NCBI GenBank assembly: GCA_026874595.1
Contig: CM049306.1
Span: 81,062,142-81,126,141 of the forward strand
From: Sipunculus nudus
Lineage: Eukaryota > Annelida > Sipuncula > Golfingiida > Sipunculidae
DNA length: 64,000 bases
Direction: 5' to 3'
This document shows positions 12,561 to 26,100 of this stretch, in pieces; the first letter of the stretch is position 1, and every line of letters begins with the position of its first letter. The notes below the pieces were generated by a model. That model searched no databases, was not told the DNA's origin, and worked only from the letters and a program-made list of their open reading frames with translations. Made by a program: the position numbers and the translations under genes.

Positions 12561-14808
12561 ATACAAATTGAATGGGAAAGCTATGTATACTCCCATGCCA
12601 TGAAGGTAAAGATCAAGACATCGTAGTCTCATTTGCAAATATCTCCCATGAAAAAATTAAAACAAATTAAGAAACCTTTTGACCCATGTCAAATTTACTA
12701 CGGCAACATCGTTTGTAAACCCTAAATTATCATTTTTTTAGGAAACGGGTTAAAAATAAGGTCATTTACTTTCCAATATACTCGTGAAAAGGTAAATCTG
12801 GTGATATTATGAATTGTCAACATAAACTTCATAAATTAACTGGAATTTTTTGGCATCGGAGATGCCTTTGTATCCCTAGAAATAAATGACCCCCCCCCCC
12901 TTCAAAAATAAGTCCTTCAGAAGCATATACTAAACTTGGCAAGGCACCAGGGTTTCTTCAGGTGTGACCTTCAAAACCAAGGTCAAGGTCACTAGTCATG
13001 AAAAATGTCAGATATATTGGTAGAAATATTATTGTGTGTCAATTTGGAAGGAAACAGAAGCAGTACTTCAAAAATAAGAGGGTAAACAAAAAAATCCTAT
13101 ATATTTCACAGATTTGACCTTGAAGACCAAGCTCATTAATTAGTGAATACACAGATACGATAACTATGACAATTACCGACTAAACGGTCCAGTATGTACT
13201 TGCCCCTGAAGTTATTTTGACTATTTCAACAATATCTATAACAATAACTATATACACCTGGGGAAATACGAAAAAAATAATACCAACTTTGATTCAAACA
13301 TTAGACCACTGCTGTATACAAACATGCAGGCATTTGTTCACACAGAGCGGACGTTTTTCCTGCCTCCCAGTACATGACTGAAAAGTGTCAATTATCGCCC
13401 GGCAGTAATATTTTGAAATATTTAAGAATTAAAAAACACGCATGCATGTTTTTCTCTCGTTTTTCCCCTGTATTCCTATTAGTGACCCCTATCGAATATA
13501 TCGAATATGTGTGCCATGTGAGATGACATCCAGTGGCGCTTAAAATTGATATTTAATAGAAAATACTCTGACACATTTTGCCGTGTTAAGTTGATGTTAA
13601 TGAATATTCTTTGGTACCAAAAGTAGTGAACGTAGCCGCTAGCGCCATCTTGTATTTGTATAAAAGACTCATATTCCACACACGAGACCTGTCTATGAAG
13701 TTCAAGAATAGATCTCATGCAGACATTCGTGCACTCAGCACACTTTCCAGCCAAATTGGAAAAATATCACCTGGCAATCGACAATCATAATAATTAAAGC
13801 AATTGGCAAATATATAACATACGTGGGCAACATTATTTCAAATATAATGGTTTGAATAATATGATTGTCTGTTCGTTTTTAAAAACCCCGGGAACTACAT
13901 TGCGGGGTGATATGAGTGACATGGCGATGTACATGAATACAAACAGTAGCACGTGCCACCCAATTTAAGCAAGGTATAAGGGCGCGATTATGGGGTAAAA
14001 CGTAACGTCCCTGTCCATGTGGTCCGCCTTGGTTGTGTAGTGCGGTTGCCCCAGGAACATCGGCCAATGTCAGTCAAGGCCGCTGAAGTTCAGTGTCGGG
14101 TGTACAATCGCATGCAGGGACCTATCATTGTTTCAAACAGATCTTGACCCTGTGCGAAGGTCATTTATTCATAGTAAAATTGCATCTCGTGAATTTTGTG
14201 TAAAGTACAATTGAAAGTTTTCATTCTTGTAATGATCGCTATATAAATGGGAATGAAATGTAATGTAATACCTGACAAATAAGTAAATAAACAGCATGTT
14301 CTATTTTAATATCACATTTCGGCTGCTTATTATATTGCAAGAGATTCCAATGGGTCAAACAAAGGTACATAAAAATGTATTATGTACTTACAAAGTTTTA
14401 TAAATAACACATGAAAAAAACTTAAAAAGTATATTTACAGCTTATGGACCTGTGCACAGATAGAGTCATGCTAACGGATTAAATACTTTTGTATCTTATG
14501 TATCTTAGGAAAGGGGTTGTTCATTAGAACCTTATCCGGCGGCTCGCCCTAATATGTATATTGATATAGCTGAACAATCACGGGATACAAGCACTGGTCG
14601 TTAGCGTGCGTTATTTGTATTGCTCATTGGGCCAAATGCCCAACGAAGTTCATGTATGTCTGTGCCCACGGCCCGGATAATTTGATAAATGGGCATTTTT
14701 AGCTTGTCATTCATTTATTCCACATTCTGACGCACGACTAAGTCATACAAGAGTCCAGGAAATACACCAAATCTGCTGCATTTTCTTCACCACACTAGAA
14801 AGATAACC
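12561..14808. other. No gene recognised upstream of gene B
   Basis: Contains a short poly-C (12891-12900), scattered CAAGGTCAAGGTCA words near 12980 and no credible exon. The last 200 bases should hold the gene B promoter, but no clear TATA box was found. Confidence 0.4.
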
Positions 14809-14862
14809 ATGCTTTCTGCTTTCCTTTTGGTGTTTTCGTTTGCAGCAACGTGTGTCACAGGG
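14809..14862 (+). CDS. Gene B exon 1: signal peptide
   Basis: Encodes MLSAFLLVFSFAATCVTG and ends at GG|GTAAGT in phase 0. The ATG context ATAACCATG is acceptable. Confidence 0.8.
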
Positions 14863-17055
14863 GTAAGTTTTAAACTATAGAAAACAAAATGTAAGTCCAA
14901 AAGGTATCTTTTCATTTGACGATATAATAAAAGAGGATAAAAAAACCTTTAAAAGATTATTTTAACTTTAGGTTTCTCTTCAACCGAAAGAAATGTCACG
15001 TAAGTAATTGGTAATTGATCATTTGACAAATATCATTTTTATTTGAGTTGATGACCTTTTTGCAGCAAGGTTCGTATTACGGGCATTTAATACATTTTTA
15101 TCGGATTTTTCGGAAAAAGTCCCAAACTTATGGGGTCAATCGTTTTGTTAATACTGTATGTAAGTGTTTAGCAGTTCGTGTGTAAAAACAAGACGTATAT
15201 CATTAGAACAGATCCGTAAAATGTCATTGATCAAGGAGTTAAACAATTTGATTTATGACAAGAATTGATTTGCAAAGTGAAATTTGCTGATGATGTGCAG
15301 GAACGAGATGGTTTACATTTCTTCATCATCTCACGATTCTCGATTATGAACAGAAAATGAGTCTGACTACGACTGCATTTTGCCTCTTAATTTCCATTTA
15401 TATGAGTCGACAGGAAATGAAAACGCATGTTAACAACATATAATATTATTATGGACCTGATCAAATTAACAGGAACTGAAACCGCATGTTAACAACAAAT
15501 AATATTACAATGGACCTGATCAAATAAGAAAAAAAGAAATTTTTGCCCACTCTAACAAAACAGAGCTTACATCAAACAACAGCACACTAATGACACAAAA
15601 ATCTTATTGTCTTAAAGCGTTTTCCAATACTTATGCCGCTGGGTCTCCTAAGAATAAAAATGTTGGACAGAAGTATGTTAGTAATATGTAGCATCATGAT
15701 TAAAAGGACATGCATGGAGAGAGTTTCTATAATGGTTAAGAGTTTTTATAATGGTAGATATTGTAGACTGGACAGGTTATACTGAATGGTATATCAGCAC
15801 TTAATTTGAAATAATTATGCTGGTGATATTTCTGTAGTATTTTACCTGTAATTTAGTCCAACCTGTATATTCTGACAAATGTGGTGTAGTATTTAAATTT
15901 TATGATCAAATGCAACATATATATTAAGCAGCCGTAAACGCTGTGAAAAATTTCTTCTATATTGCTCAAAATCATGTTTTCTTTTCCTACTACATCTCGC
16001 GAAAGATAGGTAAAAATAATTTAATTTTCAACAGCGGAGCTGAGCCAGTGTGCTCTTAAAATATGAATTAAGTTTATGTGTCTTTCGGTTATGATTTGTA
16101 CCTTGTTAACGGGTAAGACGGATGGTTTCTGATGTTTTAACTGTATAGTCAGTGAACAATGCCTATTTTTCAATTTCCACAGAGGATATGTTAGGACCTG
16201 TCAGAATTTGAAGTTTGAACGCGTTGGATCTACCTTTATAGAGTTGTGTTCCTTTGACAGTTGACCAGACGGACGGACCGACGGGTAATGGAGAAGGAGT
16301 GACCGCTATAGCACAGATGACCTTCAGTCAGCTTAGCAGTATCATGGATTTTTAATGAAACCTACCTGGTTCTACACAAATGACAAAAATTGAATTGTCT
16401 AACATGCAAGAGAATCTCATAAAATGAATGAAACAATGATTAACCGTATTCACACATAGGTGTCACCAAGGGCTGTCTTGGGAAAACAACAGACTTTCAA
16501 AATAGATTTAACGCATGCATGGAAATAATATCTTCCGTCGGCGACATGTGACAGAACTTGATATATACTTCATGTGCTTTCTCAGGGCCCTAAGGGGCTG
16601 TTATTAGCCAGTGTGGCATTTAAACATATATCTGTTCCAGATACACACCTGGGTGCACACATTAATATCTGCACAGCATTTGAGTATACAAATTGATCGA
16701 TATCATTTGGAAGAAAAATGGTCGGCTCGTTTCCAGATTAAATAGGTTTCACGGACATGTAATTAATTCTTTAATGATGCCTGCCCTTTTTGCTTACTTT
16801 ATTGCTTTTGGTACCCTTTATTACATTTCATTGTACTAGCAAATACAAACATAATTATGAGTTTGCGATCGACTAACTAATAACTCGAGTTCAAATGTTA
16901 ATAAGAACGACATTTCTTTAAATGTATTGAATTCAATCATAATTTTTTTGTTGGACACACGTTAAAATCTCAGATCTAATTCAGCATGTTCCTGAGATAA
17001 TGTGCAAAAATATATCATTACATTAAATTTAAAAAAAGTACATTGAAATAATACA

Positions 17056-17104
<49 letters not shown>

Positions 17105-20100
17105 TGTATATATACCGCGTTCATATATCATCCTTTTGGTTTTACTATGAAGACATTCACAAATAATTTTATGTTCAAATTAACAATTAGTTTTCCTTGC
17201 CCGGATGCAAATATCATGGCTTTGTCATATAAAACTTAGTTTTATACAAATTTAATAAAAAATATTATGTTTTCTATCTAAATCCATCTGGTTTAATTAG
17301 ATACTTTTTTTTGTAGCAAACTCGCATAAGAATAAATTCTCGAGGAACAGAAACAGCCACAAGAATACCTTTTTCGTTGTGTGCACCCAGGTGTGTATCT
17401 GGAACAGATATATGTTTAAATGCCACACTGGCTAATAAGGTGATACAAGTTAAAGAAATGTCTTCAATGAACATATCCTCATTTTACTAAATTTCAGCGC
17501 TATTTTTTTATGGGCAATTGGAGTATCTTACTAATATGGACCGCTCCTTATGATTAACATTCTTGCTGAATATCTCTATTAATTTTGGAATTGCATGCAA
17601 TGTTAATTCTAAAATTTTAACTTCAGTGTCATGTTAACATCTACGTGTAAGATATGTAAGCCGAAGTTTTCTACTACGGGGACTAAGGAGCGTCAATTCA
17701 CTTAAAAAAACTCACTTTTGTAAGCATCCATCCCTTTTGGAATGGCTCAATAATGAATTTCAAACAGCTTTTTACGCATCTTTTTTCTGAATAAGAGAAG
17801 CAATTACTATTATAATATTTCGAACATCTCAGACATATGCGTACATCGACATGTTACGTATTTAAAAAGATACATTTGCCCCGTATAACAATAACATGAC
17901 CCTTGTATGGTCTTTTATGAAACTATTAAACTTTAATACTGTTCGCCAAACAGTACCATTTGCGGTTATTACAGAAAAATTGTTAAATTAATAATTAAGT
18001 CATGAATCTTGCACATTGTTTTATTAACGAAGCTCGTCAGTCGATCATTTTAACTGCCGTTTATGACCCGAACGAACAGCTCTTCGTCCAAGCTGCATTT
18101 CAAGCATTTACAATCATTATGACCTTTTCTAGGAAAAGCTTTTGCAGTCTGATTAACAACATTTTCAAAAAGTGTCAATCAAAGCGAATCAATTCCATCC
18201 GTTGGATGCATCTATGTCAGAGTATAGAGGAGTAAGGAAACAATTGTTTCTATTTATAATTGCTCCTTTTCGGCAGCTTAATTTATTTAAACCAAACAAA
18301 GATACATGAAAAGGAATCACGGATTCAAGAGAAATTTCAACAAAATGCTTATAAAATAATGTAATGAGAGAATTTATTTAGTACAAAATCATGGATGGTC
18401 CGGCAAATAGTAGTAAAAGACATATGTCTAGGGATATCATGGTTAAGAGAGAATGTATCTGGTACAAAATCATGGATGGTCCGGCAAATAGTAGTAAAAG
18501 ACATATGTCTAGGGAAATCATGGTTAATGAAACATGTTTGATAGGCCTTCTTCATAAGATCGTGTCGTAATATTTATATGCTTTATATATGTGTGTGTGT
18601 ATGTGTCCTCCTGCTTCAAGAAAAGTGGTTGAAACTTTAGTTCCAGACTGGGGACTTGCGACTGATATCTACTGAAGAGTGGACTCAGGGCGCAATACAA
18701 ACAGGCAATGCGACCTACAGCTATCTGTGTAGGGGTGAACACCCAACCTTACAACCTGGCACACGACAGGCTTGTGCTAATGCAGACTCCACAGGGCACA
18801 AGGTTGAAAATTCGAATCCTAGCGGACCAGTGAGAAGTATGATAATAATTCATTTAAATCAGAATTCGTATCCATTTGTACGTGTATTTTCTAATTGTCT
18901 GATCGACAGAAAACTATGATTAAAATCAGTTTTGTTTCATCTGACAAACGTTTATTTTTAGCTTACTGCAGTGTAGTGGTATAGGCGAGTCCACACCATC
19001 CTACGCTCTTTACACAGCGCTTTAACTATAGGCCTACTCCCTATATCGGAAGCGCTGTTTGTTATGACCTCGTATCCTGAAACGCTACACCAGAGGGGAG
19101 CACTGTATTTTCGTTTAATCAGATGAGACCTTGTGGTGGAAGATACAGCCAAGCGAGGAATACACAGAGCCTATCATGTTCTTTTCGTTTTGAGTTACAG
19201 ATCATCGCCACGGTAACCGTCTGAACAGGCCACGGGCTCAAAGAGAATTGCCCAAAACGTGGTTTGCTTAGGGCCTTGGGCACATAGGATGCCCGGCCGG
19301 TGAGTTGTAAATCAAACAAAACGTAACAACAAAGGCTGCGTGCACACCTCGCTGGCTTGTTTCAGTTCTGCAGACAACTGATACATGGCTACGCTAACAC
19401 AGTCATAATGCCATAATCGAATCGGTCGATGATGCGAGAATACAGAGGGAGCAATTAAAATCCGACCGTTAACTTTCATCAAGCGGCGCTTGAAGCGCAG
19501 CTATGGGCGGAGCCAATATGCCTGTCGAGTGGATGTTATTGGCATCTGGTTGGCTGCTTGTCACATCATACGCACGTTCTTTTCAGCGGACAACGAAGAG
19601 CCATCTGGTGTCTAAATATATCATAAACGGTCAAAGCTGGCAGCGTGAAAACCAGTTGCTTCTTTAGAAGCGCAAGATTTCCGCTGCCTCGGGAGCGTAA
19701 CACCATCCGAATCCCAGTGGAAGTCCCAGTCAAAGTCACTCGAGCAAAGTTCTAACTCCGAATGACTGATGTTAAATTTAATCTCCTTCGAATCTTAACC
19801 AGCTTCAAAGCCCGTGTCAAATCTGATGCAAATCTCCTTGTGAAAATTATTTTGAATGGAAATTTAAGATTTTCATGTGTATTTTAAAGTAAATTGTTCT
19901 TAATTTTAGTCCTTAACTCCGTGTTCGAGTGCAAGTCCAGATCCCTCGAGAGCGAGTGCCAGGAAGAGCGAGTTTCTGGAAGAGCGAGTTCCTGGAAGAG
20001 TGCGATCTCGAGTCCTACATCACTGCTTTAATGTTAATTTTTTTTTAAATCTCATAGCACATACAAATTGGTTGTTCAATATAGCAACTTCAGTTAGCTT

Positions 20101-23100
20101 CATTTATCTTCAGCTTGCCCGTATGGATGGCTCCTACTCGATACCCTGTGTTACAAAATCATGGATGGTCCGGCAAATTGGGTTCAAGCCAGACATTCAT
20201 GTCAACAAATGGGGGCAGATTTGGCAAGAATCAACTCTCGAAAGACCAGTGACATTTTGTCTCACTTTTTAAGCAGGGACGCCTTTTTTCTACTCAATGA
20301 CGGAAGAGTAGAGGGAAGCTTCGAATACGGAGTAAATGAACCTGTAAGTAAAATATGTGAACCATGTTTTAGGTATTAAATACGGAAAAATGTAATAACA
20401 TAAGGTATACTTTAATTTTACTTTTATCTCCCGCTTCGATTGCATACTTCTGTGCAGGTGGTTATTCATGTATGTAAACGGGATTCGCCCTTGCGTTACG
20501 GTAGTAGTTCTATGCCGAACTTGAGACGCAAAGCAACTCTTCGTGGACAACCAAAAGAGTTTAATTAGGACATTCACATATGATGTGTCAGTTTAAATAC
20601 ATACTTAAAATGAGAAACTGAAAGAAGTGAAGTTTTCGCCATCAGTCTTGAGCAAAGATGTACGCCATCAAAATCAATCGTGACGCCGAATTACAAAATT
20701 TTAAATACCCTATGTTTATGGTGGAAAATATGGATTGAATAATATCAAGCTGTCTTGCACAAGTTATTTCTACTTAAGTTTGGTGCACCCATTGTAACTG
20801 ACTCGTCTTTTAAAAAAATAAAGAGATGGAATGGTTAAAAACTGATCTTTGTTAGTTGCGACATGTTGCTTATCTAGGCTCATGTTTATGGCTATGATTT
20901 GTCATGTGATATGTTATTTTCTACCGCAGCCCTCATTCACCCATTGGTATCCAGGAGAACCTAATAACGATTTGAACATTGAAGATTGTGGGACACTTAT
21001 GATAAACTCTCCACAATGGCGCGGACTATGGAATGACGACCAATGTTCAAAATTGTACCCCTACATTTGCAGAAGAGAGAGTGGTAGGGTTGATATATGG
21101 AATTTTGTAATTACAGATTAAAACAAATAATATCGATAAAATCAGTTATATCTAAAAAAATTTCGTTACAACATGTATTTCCTTCCATTCACAACAAGCT
21201 AACTGTTTATATGAACATTTTTCTATAAGGAGTTTGTGACTTTTCTTATAACAGTTATAACTGAAAACATATTTTTTCTCTTTAAATAAATAATTAAATA
21301 AAAATCGGCACATAAGATTAGTTAGCAAAATCATTTTTGAATGGAATATTACAAAATATTTAATCTGATGTTTCAGAGATCAGTACCGCTGATCAATTCT
21401 CCTGTAATGGGAACGAGGCTACGGTGCAACAATGCCAGCACGCCGAGTGGGGATCACTGCCCTGTTACGGCGACACTGTCACTGTAACCTGTTCATATTC
21501 ATCCATTCAGGTATTGCATTATGTCTATTTTGCTTTCACTGAATACATTGCACAAAACTGTGTAAATCATCTGAATTAAAATTAACATGTAAATATGAGA
21601 AATGCAGCAAAATTCAAATATTTAGTCATTCCTAAAAGGGTTACTCAATGCCTAAGCGTGTAGCTCAATGGGGATAAAAAGTAACTAAACATACCTGTAC
21701 CAACCTCATATTTTTTGTACAGATGGTAAAATATATTAATCTATTTTTGTACAGATGGTAAATTATATTATTCTTTATGTATATAAAACCATAAGATATT
21801 CAACCAAAAGATACTTCAGGTACACGTTTTCATAATGGTGAAATTCTCGTTACTTAGCCGGAAGAGGGCTCCACCCATATTACACACTCTTTCTATAAAG
21901 GCCGTCTTCAAGTGTACTCTAGAAACATGTGGAACGATATTTGTGACCAGAATTTCACTGAAGCCGACGCTGCTGTTGTTTGCCGGCAGTTACGCTCAAT
22001 GCCATATAAAATGTCCAAGTACTTACCGCTGTCAAGTAAGTTGCTATAATAGAGTTAAAAGGTAAAAAGAACTTATCTTGAAGGTTACCCGAAGCCAAGT
22101 GATACCAGATGAATACACTTGGGTGTCAAGTGTTCCTTCCTCCCGCTTTTATAGTTCACAATATATATGTCTAAATGTATCCTATACTCTATATAAATAC
22201 ACTGAAAGATAACACTGTTTCCAAAGACTTACAGAAGTACACTGTAAGTACACTATATTTCGACTTTACCTGACCTTCCAATTGTCATATCAACTTTCAT
22301 ATAATTCTAACTGGTCAAAATTATACATTTCCTAAAATACAATAATATTTCAATTAATTTTAACTGTTGAGATTCTTACTGGCTCAGATATGCCATTAAG
22401 GAAATGAATGTCAGGTTAGCAAAAATGCTCTGTTTCCATTCAGTTTTTCTCTGAAGTTATTACTATTATAATATACATTTTTAAAATACAACATGAAATA
22501 TTAATTAACTGAAACTGTTGAGTTTCTAACTTGCTTAGATATGTCAGTTAAGGAAATGAATGTCAGGAAAACAAATCTTCATTCAAATTTTTTTTCGCTG
22601 TAATTATTCCCATTGTAATATTATTTTAAAATAATCTGTTGACAATCGAATGAGAATAAACATATTCCTGTAATCTGGTCTATTTCAGTACTTTAAAGCG
22701 CAATAAATTACATCACAGACATTGTCATAAGACTGGGTGTCTAAACGGCCTGCACGTCACTGGGGACCTCAGAGTGATTTTGTAGTTGGAATCAACCGTT
22801 TGTTCTCCCTTAAATAACAGTTTGCTTCTTTATAAGCTGACCAAGCTACGACATAAAACCATTTACAAAGGTCAAGCAAACATATTCCAGATCTCATATT
22901 ATCATATAACTTACTTGCCTATGAAAAAAAAATATTTTTTCTATCTATTTTTCCAACAAAAAACATGAGTTTGTGTGATTTTTTCCAAAAAAAAAAACTA
23001 TTGGCACATCTACGAGCACTGTCAACTCCGCAGGGGCGTTACACACTGGGAAATCCCCTGTGACTAAAAATTCTAGATCTTAGTAAAAGCACAGTATTTC

Positions 23101-26100
23101 TGCCACTATCAGTCCCAAATTTTCAGGAGGGAATAAAAACAACATGCATTACTAGATCTGAGTTATTGATAAAATTCAGTCCTTGATGTCACATGTGTAA
23201 GAGCCAATCAAATCAGGGCAAAGTCTGGAATCTGGATGAAATCCTCCAAACACACGTGGAATATGTTTGCTTGCCCTAAAGTCAATTGAACAGATTAAGC
23301 TTGTAGGAGAAGCTCCATTTTATACACATTTTGTGATAAAACTTCTGCAGGTCCTCCGGGTCTTTACGAGTACATGGCTGGATGCCAGGGGCCTGTATGA
23401 GCCAGGGACAAAACAAGTTTCGATGCCCCAATGCTCCGAATAATATAAAGTGTAACGTGGTAAGTAAATAAAAATGCAAATATTGGTTTGACCTTTCCTT
23501 ATTTCTAAACCCTTAATCTGAATGCACGACCATTGTTTTTCAAATGAAAGACGAATCATGGGTAAATGTATAATCAATATTTCGTTCAAACATCTAAGCA
23601 GTTAAATATAGTTGGTTCGAGTGTGATGTTGACACGTGCCTAAAATGGTTTTTAATGATTACGATCTGTCCAACATAAACCATGTGTAACAGTCTCTCCT
23701 GATATAACACATAATTAATTAATAATTTCTTTGGTAAATGATTTACGTGAACTTTATAACTATGTCTATATAGAAATCATGTGTGATTATATGACTGGTT
23801 TAAGTATTTTTTGTATTTTGTTAAGAACAAAATTTTCGTTTTCAAAACCGTATGTCATATTTACAGATCATGACCTGTACGCCTGGTCGCTATGGTAACG
23901 ACTGCTCCGGTGTCTGTGGTCACTGTGCTGGAGGGACGTGCTCTCTCGATGACGGCAGCTGTCCTGGGGGCGATTGCCAACCAGGGTATCATGGCGCAAG
24001 TTGTACTCAAGGTAGGTATAGGACATAGCTGTTTTAGGTATAGGACATTACCTGGAATCAGCCAAGGGGTGTAGGATATAGCAGAGAGGGAAAATACTAA
24101 TGGGGTAGCACGCAGCCAAGTGTGGTGGGACATAGCAAATTGGTGTAAAACAGTTAAGTGAAGCGGGACGTATCCTAATCATATAACATGACGTTGCCCC
24201 AACATCCTAAGATTTGAGGAATGGATGCCGGTGTGTCCGTAGGTGTCTGATAAGTCCAATTCGAACACGGAAGTTCCTGTTACATGTAAGCCTATTTTTT
24301 GCTATATTTGCAGCGCTGGACTTGTGCAGTTGAAGCTTGCGTTGAGCTCCAGCAGACCGCTTTGCTTTTGAGAAATTACAGTATCTATCCTTTTGGGCGG
24401 TCATGTGCAGTGGTTTCCGAGATCGCAAGGGCGAATTAAAGGAACTTCATTTAAGGAAGCTTTCATTTGTTTTAGGAGCGTCTCTATTTCTTCCGTTTGA
24501 GATTTCCCAAAGTGTGCCTTCACCATACAGTAGCTGCTTTGGAATGAGCTTATTAGGCAACTTGGTTACATGACCAGTCCACGTGGTGTGGGCTTTCAAC
24601 AGAAATGTATGGACTGTTGACAGACTTGCTTGTGACAGAACCTGAGATCTTGCTTCTACATCTTTAAAATTTTGCCCAGACATGTCGCACCCCCAGTATA
24701 GTAACCCTGTAACTCACTTATTGTCATACATTGACTTTTTAAGCTTACCAGAAAAAAGTACATTAATAGCTATCATATGAACAAAATGAACTTAATTAGT
24801 TAATTATTCTAAGCTTGGTGCAATAACCATGTAACTCGATTTCAGCATGTTGTTATCCCTTATAACTTGATTTTCAGGGTTACTGTGACGGGCACAAATG
24901 TGTTATTTATGCGTTCTTTTGTATGTAACTTGAGTTACAGAGATACTGCACTAAACATACACACAATATAAGTTGACATACAGCCTAAATGTCAGACCTG
25001 TAGACAGGGTAATTTCTACATGATATGGATAGTGATCAAATGAAAGTATATATTAATAATGGGGCCATGCAGTCTTTTATATAAAATTAAACGGGGCTGC
25101 TCAGTTTGATGACATTTGTTTGTTAAAATTTCTGCTCAGGACAAAATAAACAGAAGCCAATGAAAGTAGATATATATTATTATATAATGTAAATTTGGTT
25201 TTGAACAGCATTTTAGATCCTTCTTTTGAACATATTTTGGGAAAAAGTGATAAACAGTATTTAAAAATATATTTCTTTAGAATGAAAGGGATATTAACTG
25301 ATTTTGAATCAAGAATGACTGCTTACTGCCGATACACACTGCTGTATATATTGTAAGATTTAATATAAATCGTTTGGAACTGAAATGGTAATTGGAATAC
25401 CCTTGGCTCATTTAAATGAAATGAAGATTAATTAGAATAGTCAATTTGATTATACCTCTCTGAAAGCAAGCTCATAATTTTCAGTTTATTTGGAAACTAA
25501 TAATTTAATAATAGTATCTGATGCAATATCTTCCCAATATTTGAGACTTGTGATTCGTGCAAGTTTATTATTTTAAAAATTAGAATACCTTAATCCATAT
25601 TTTAGGGTTATTAAATGTCAGAAGGTTTTTTTGCCAATCCTGAATATCTTTATGATGAACTACAATTACATTTCAATTTAATATTAATTAACTTTAGAAC
25701 ATTATATTTGATTTCAAAATGATGTGCAGAGGTTTTCATTCTGAGTAAATATTACTTTTTGACCAGTTACAAACTAGTAAAAAGGAAGTTTTACTTGCAG
25801 TAACAATAGATCATCGAAAATGACAAAGACAACATAGTTTGATATGAAAACAAAATTATAAAGTTTAACGGCTGTACTAGGTCGAAATGACCTAAGTTAG
25901 GGAAATAGCTTTAGCAGGTTACTTATAGTGTAGCTTCGATATAAGAACAGATGACCAGCCTCCTTAAAAGTAGCAATAAATTCTTAAAATATAAGTCAAG
26001 CTCTTTCATAAGTAAACAGATTAAGAGAGTCATATCCAAAGAAACACGTTGGTCCTATCGCGCTATCGACCAATCTATGCCTATAATGTGCACTCTGCCT

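Noticed and set aside
14200-14300. Possible LINE 3' end (CGCTATATAAATGGGAATG followed by TAATGTAATA)
   Set aside because: Resembles tails of some LINEs, but no coding remnant lies upstream.
21377-22035. Apparent circularly permuted SRCR (second half before first half) in gene B, and similarly in gene C at 39696-38821
   Set aside because: Upstream divergent first-half exons were found in both genes (18647-18836 and 41566-41371). The order is simply two consecutive SRCR units, with a CTLD inserted in B.
22215-22260. Nine-base microexon between CTTACAG and GTAAGT
   Set aside because: Nothing in gene C corresponds to it, and such short matches occur by chance.
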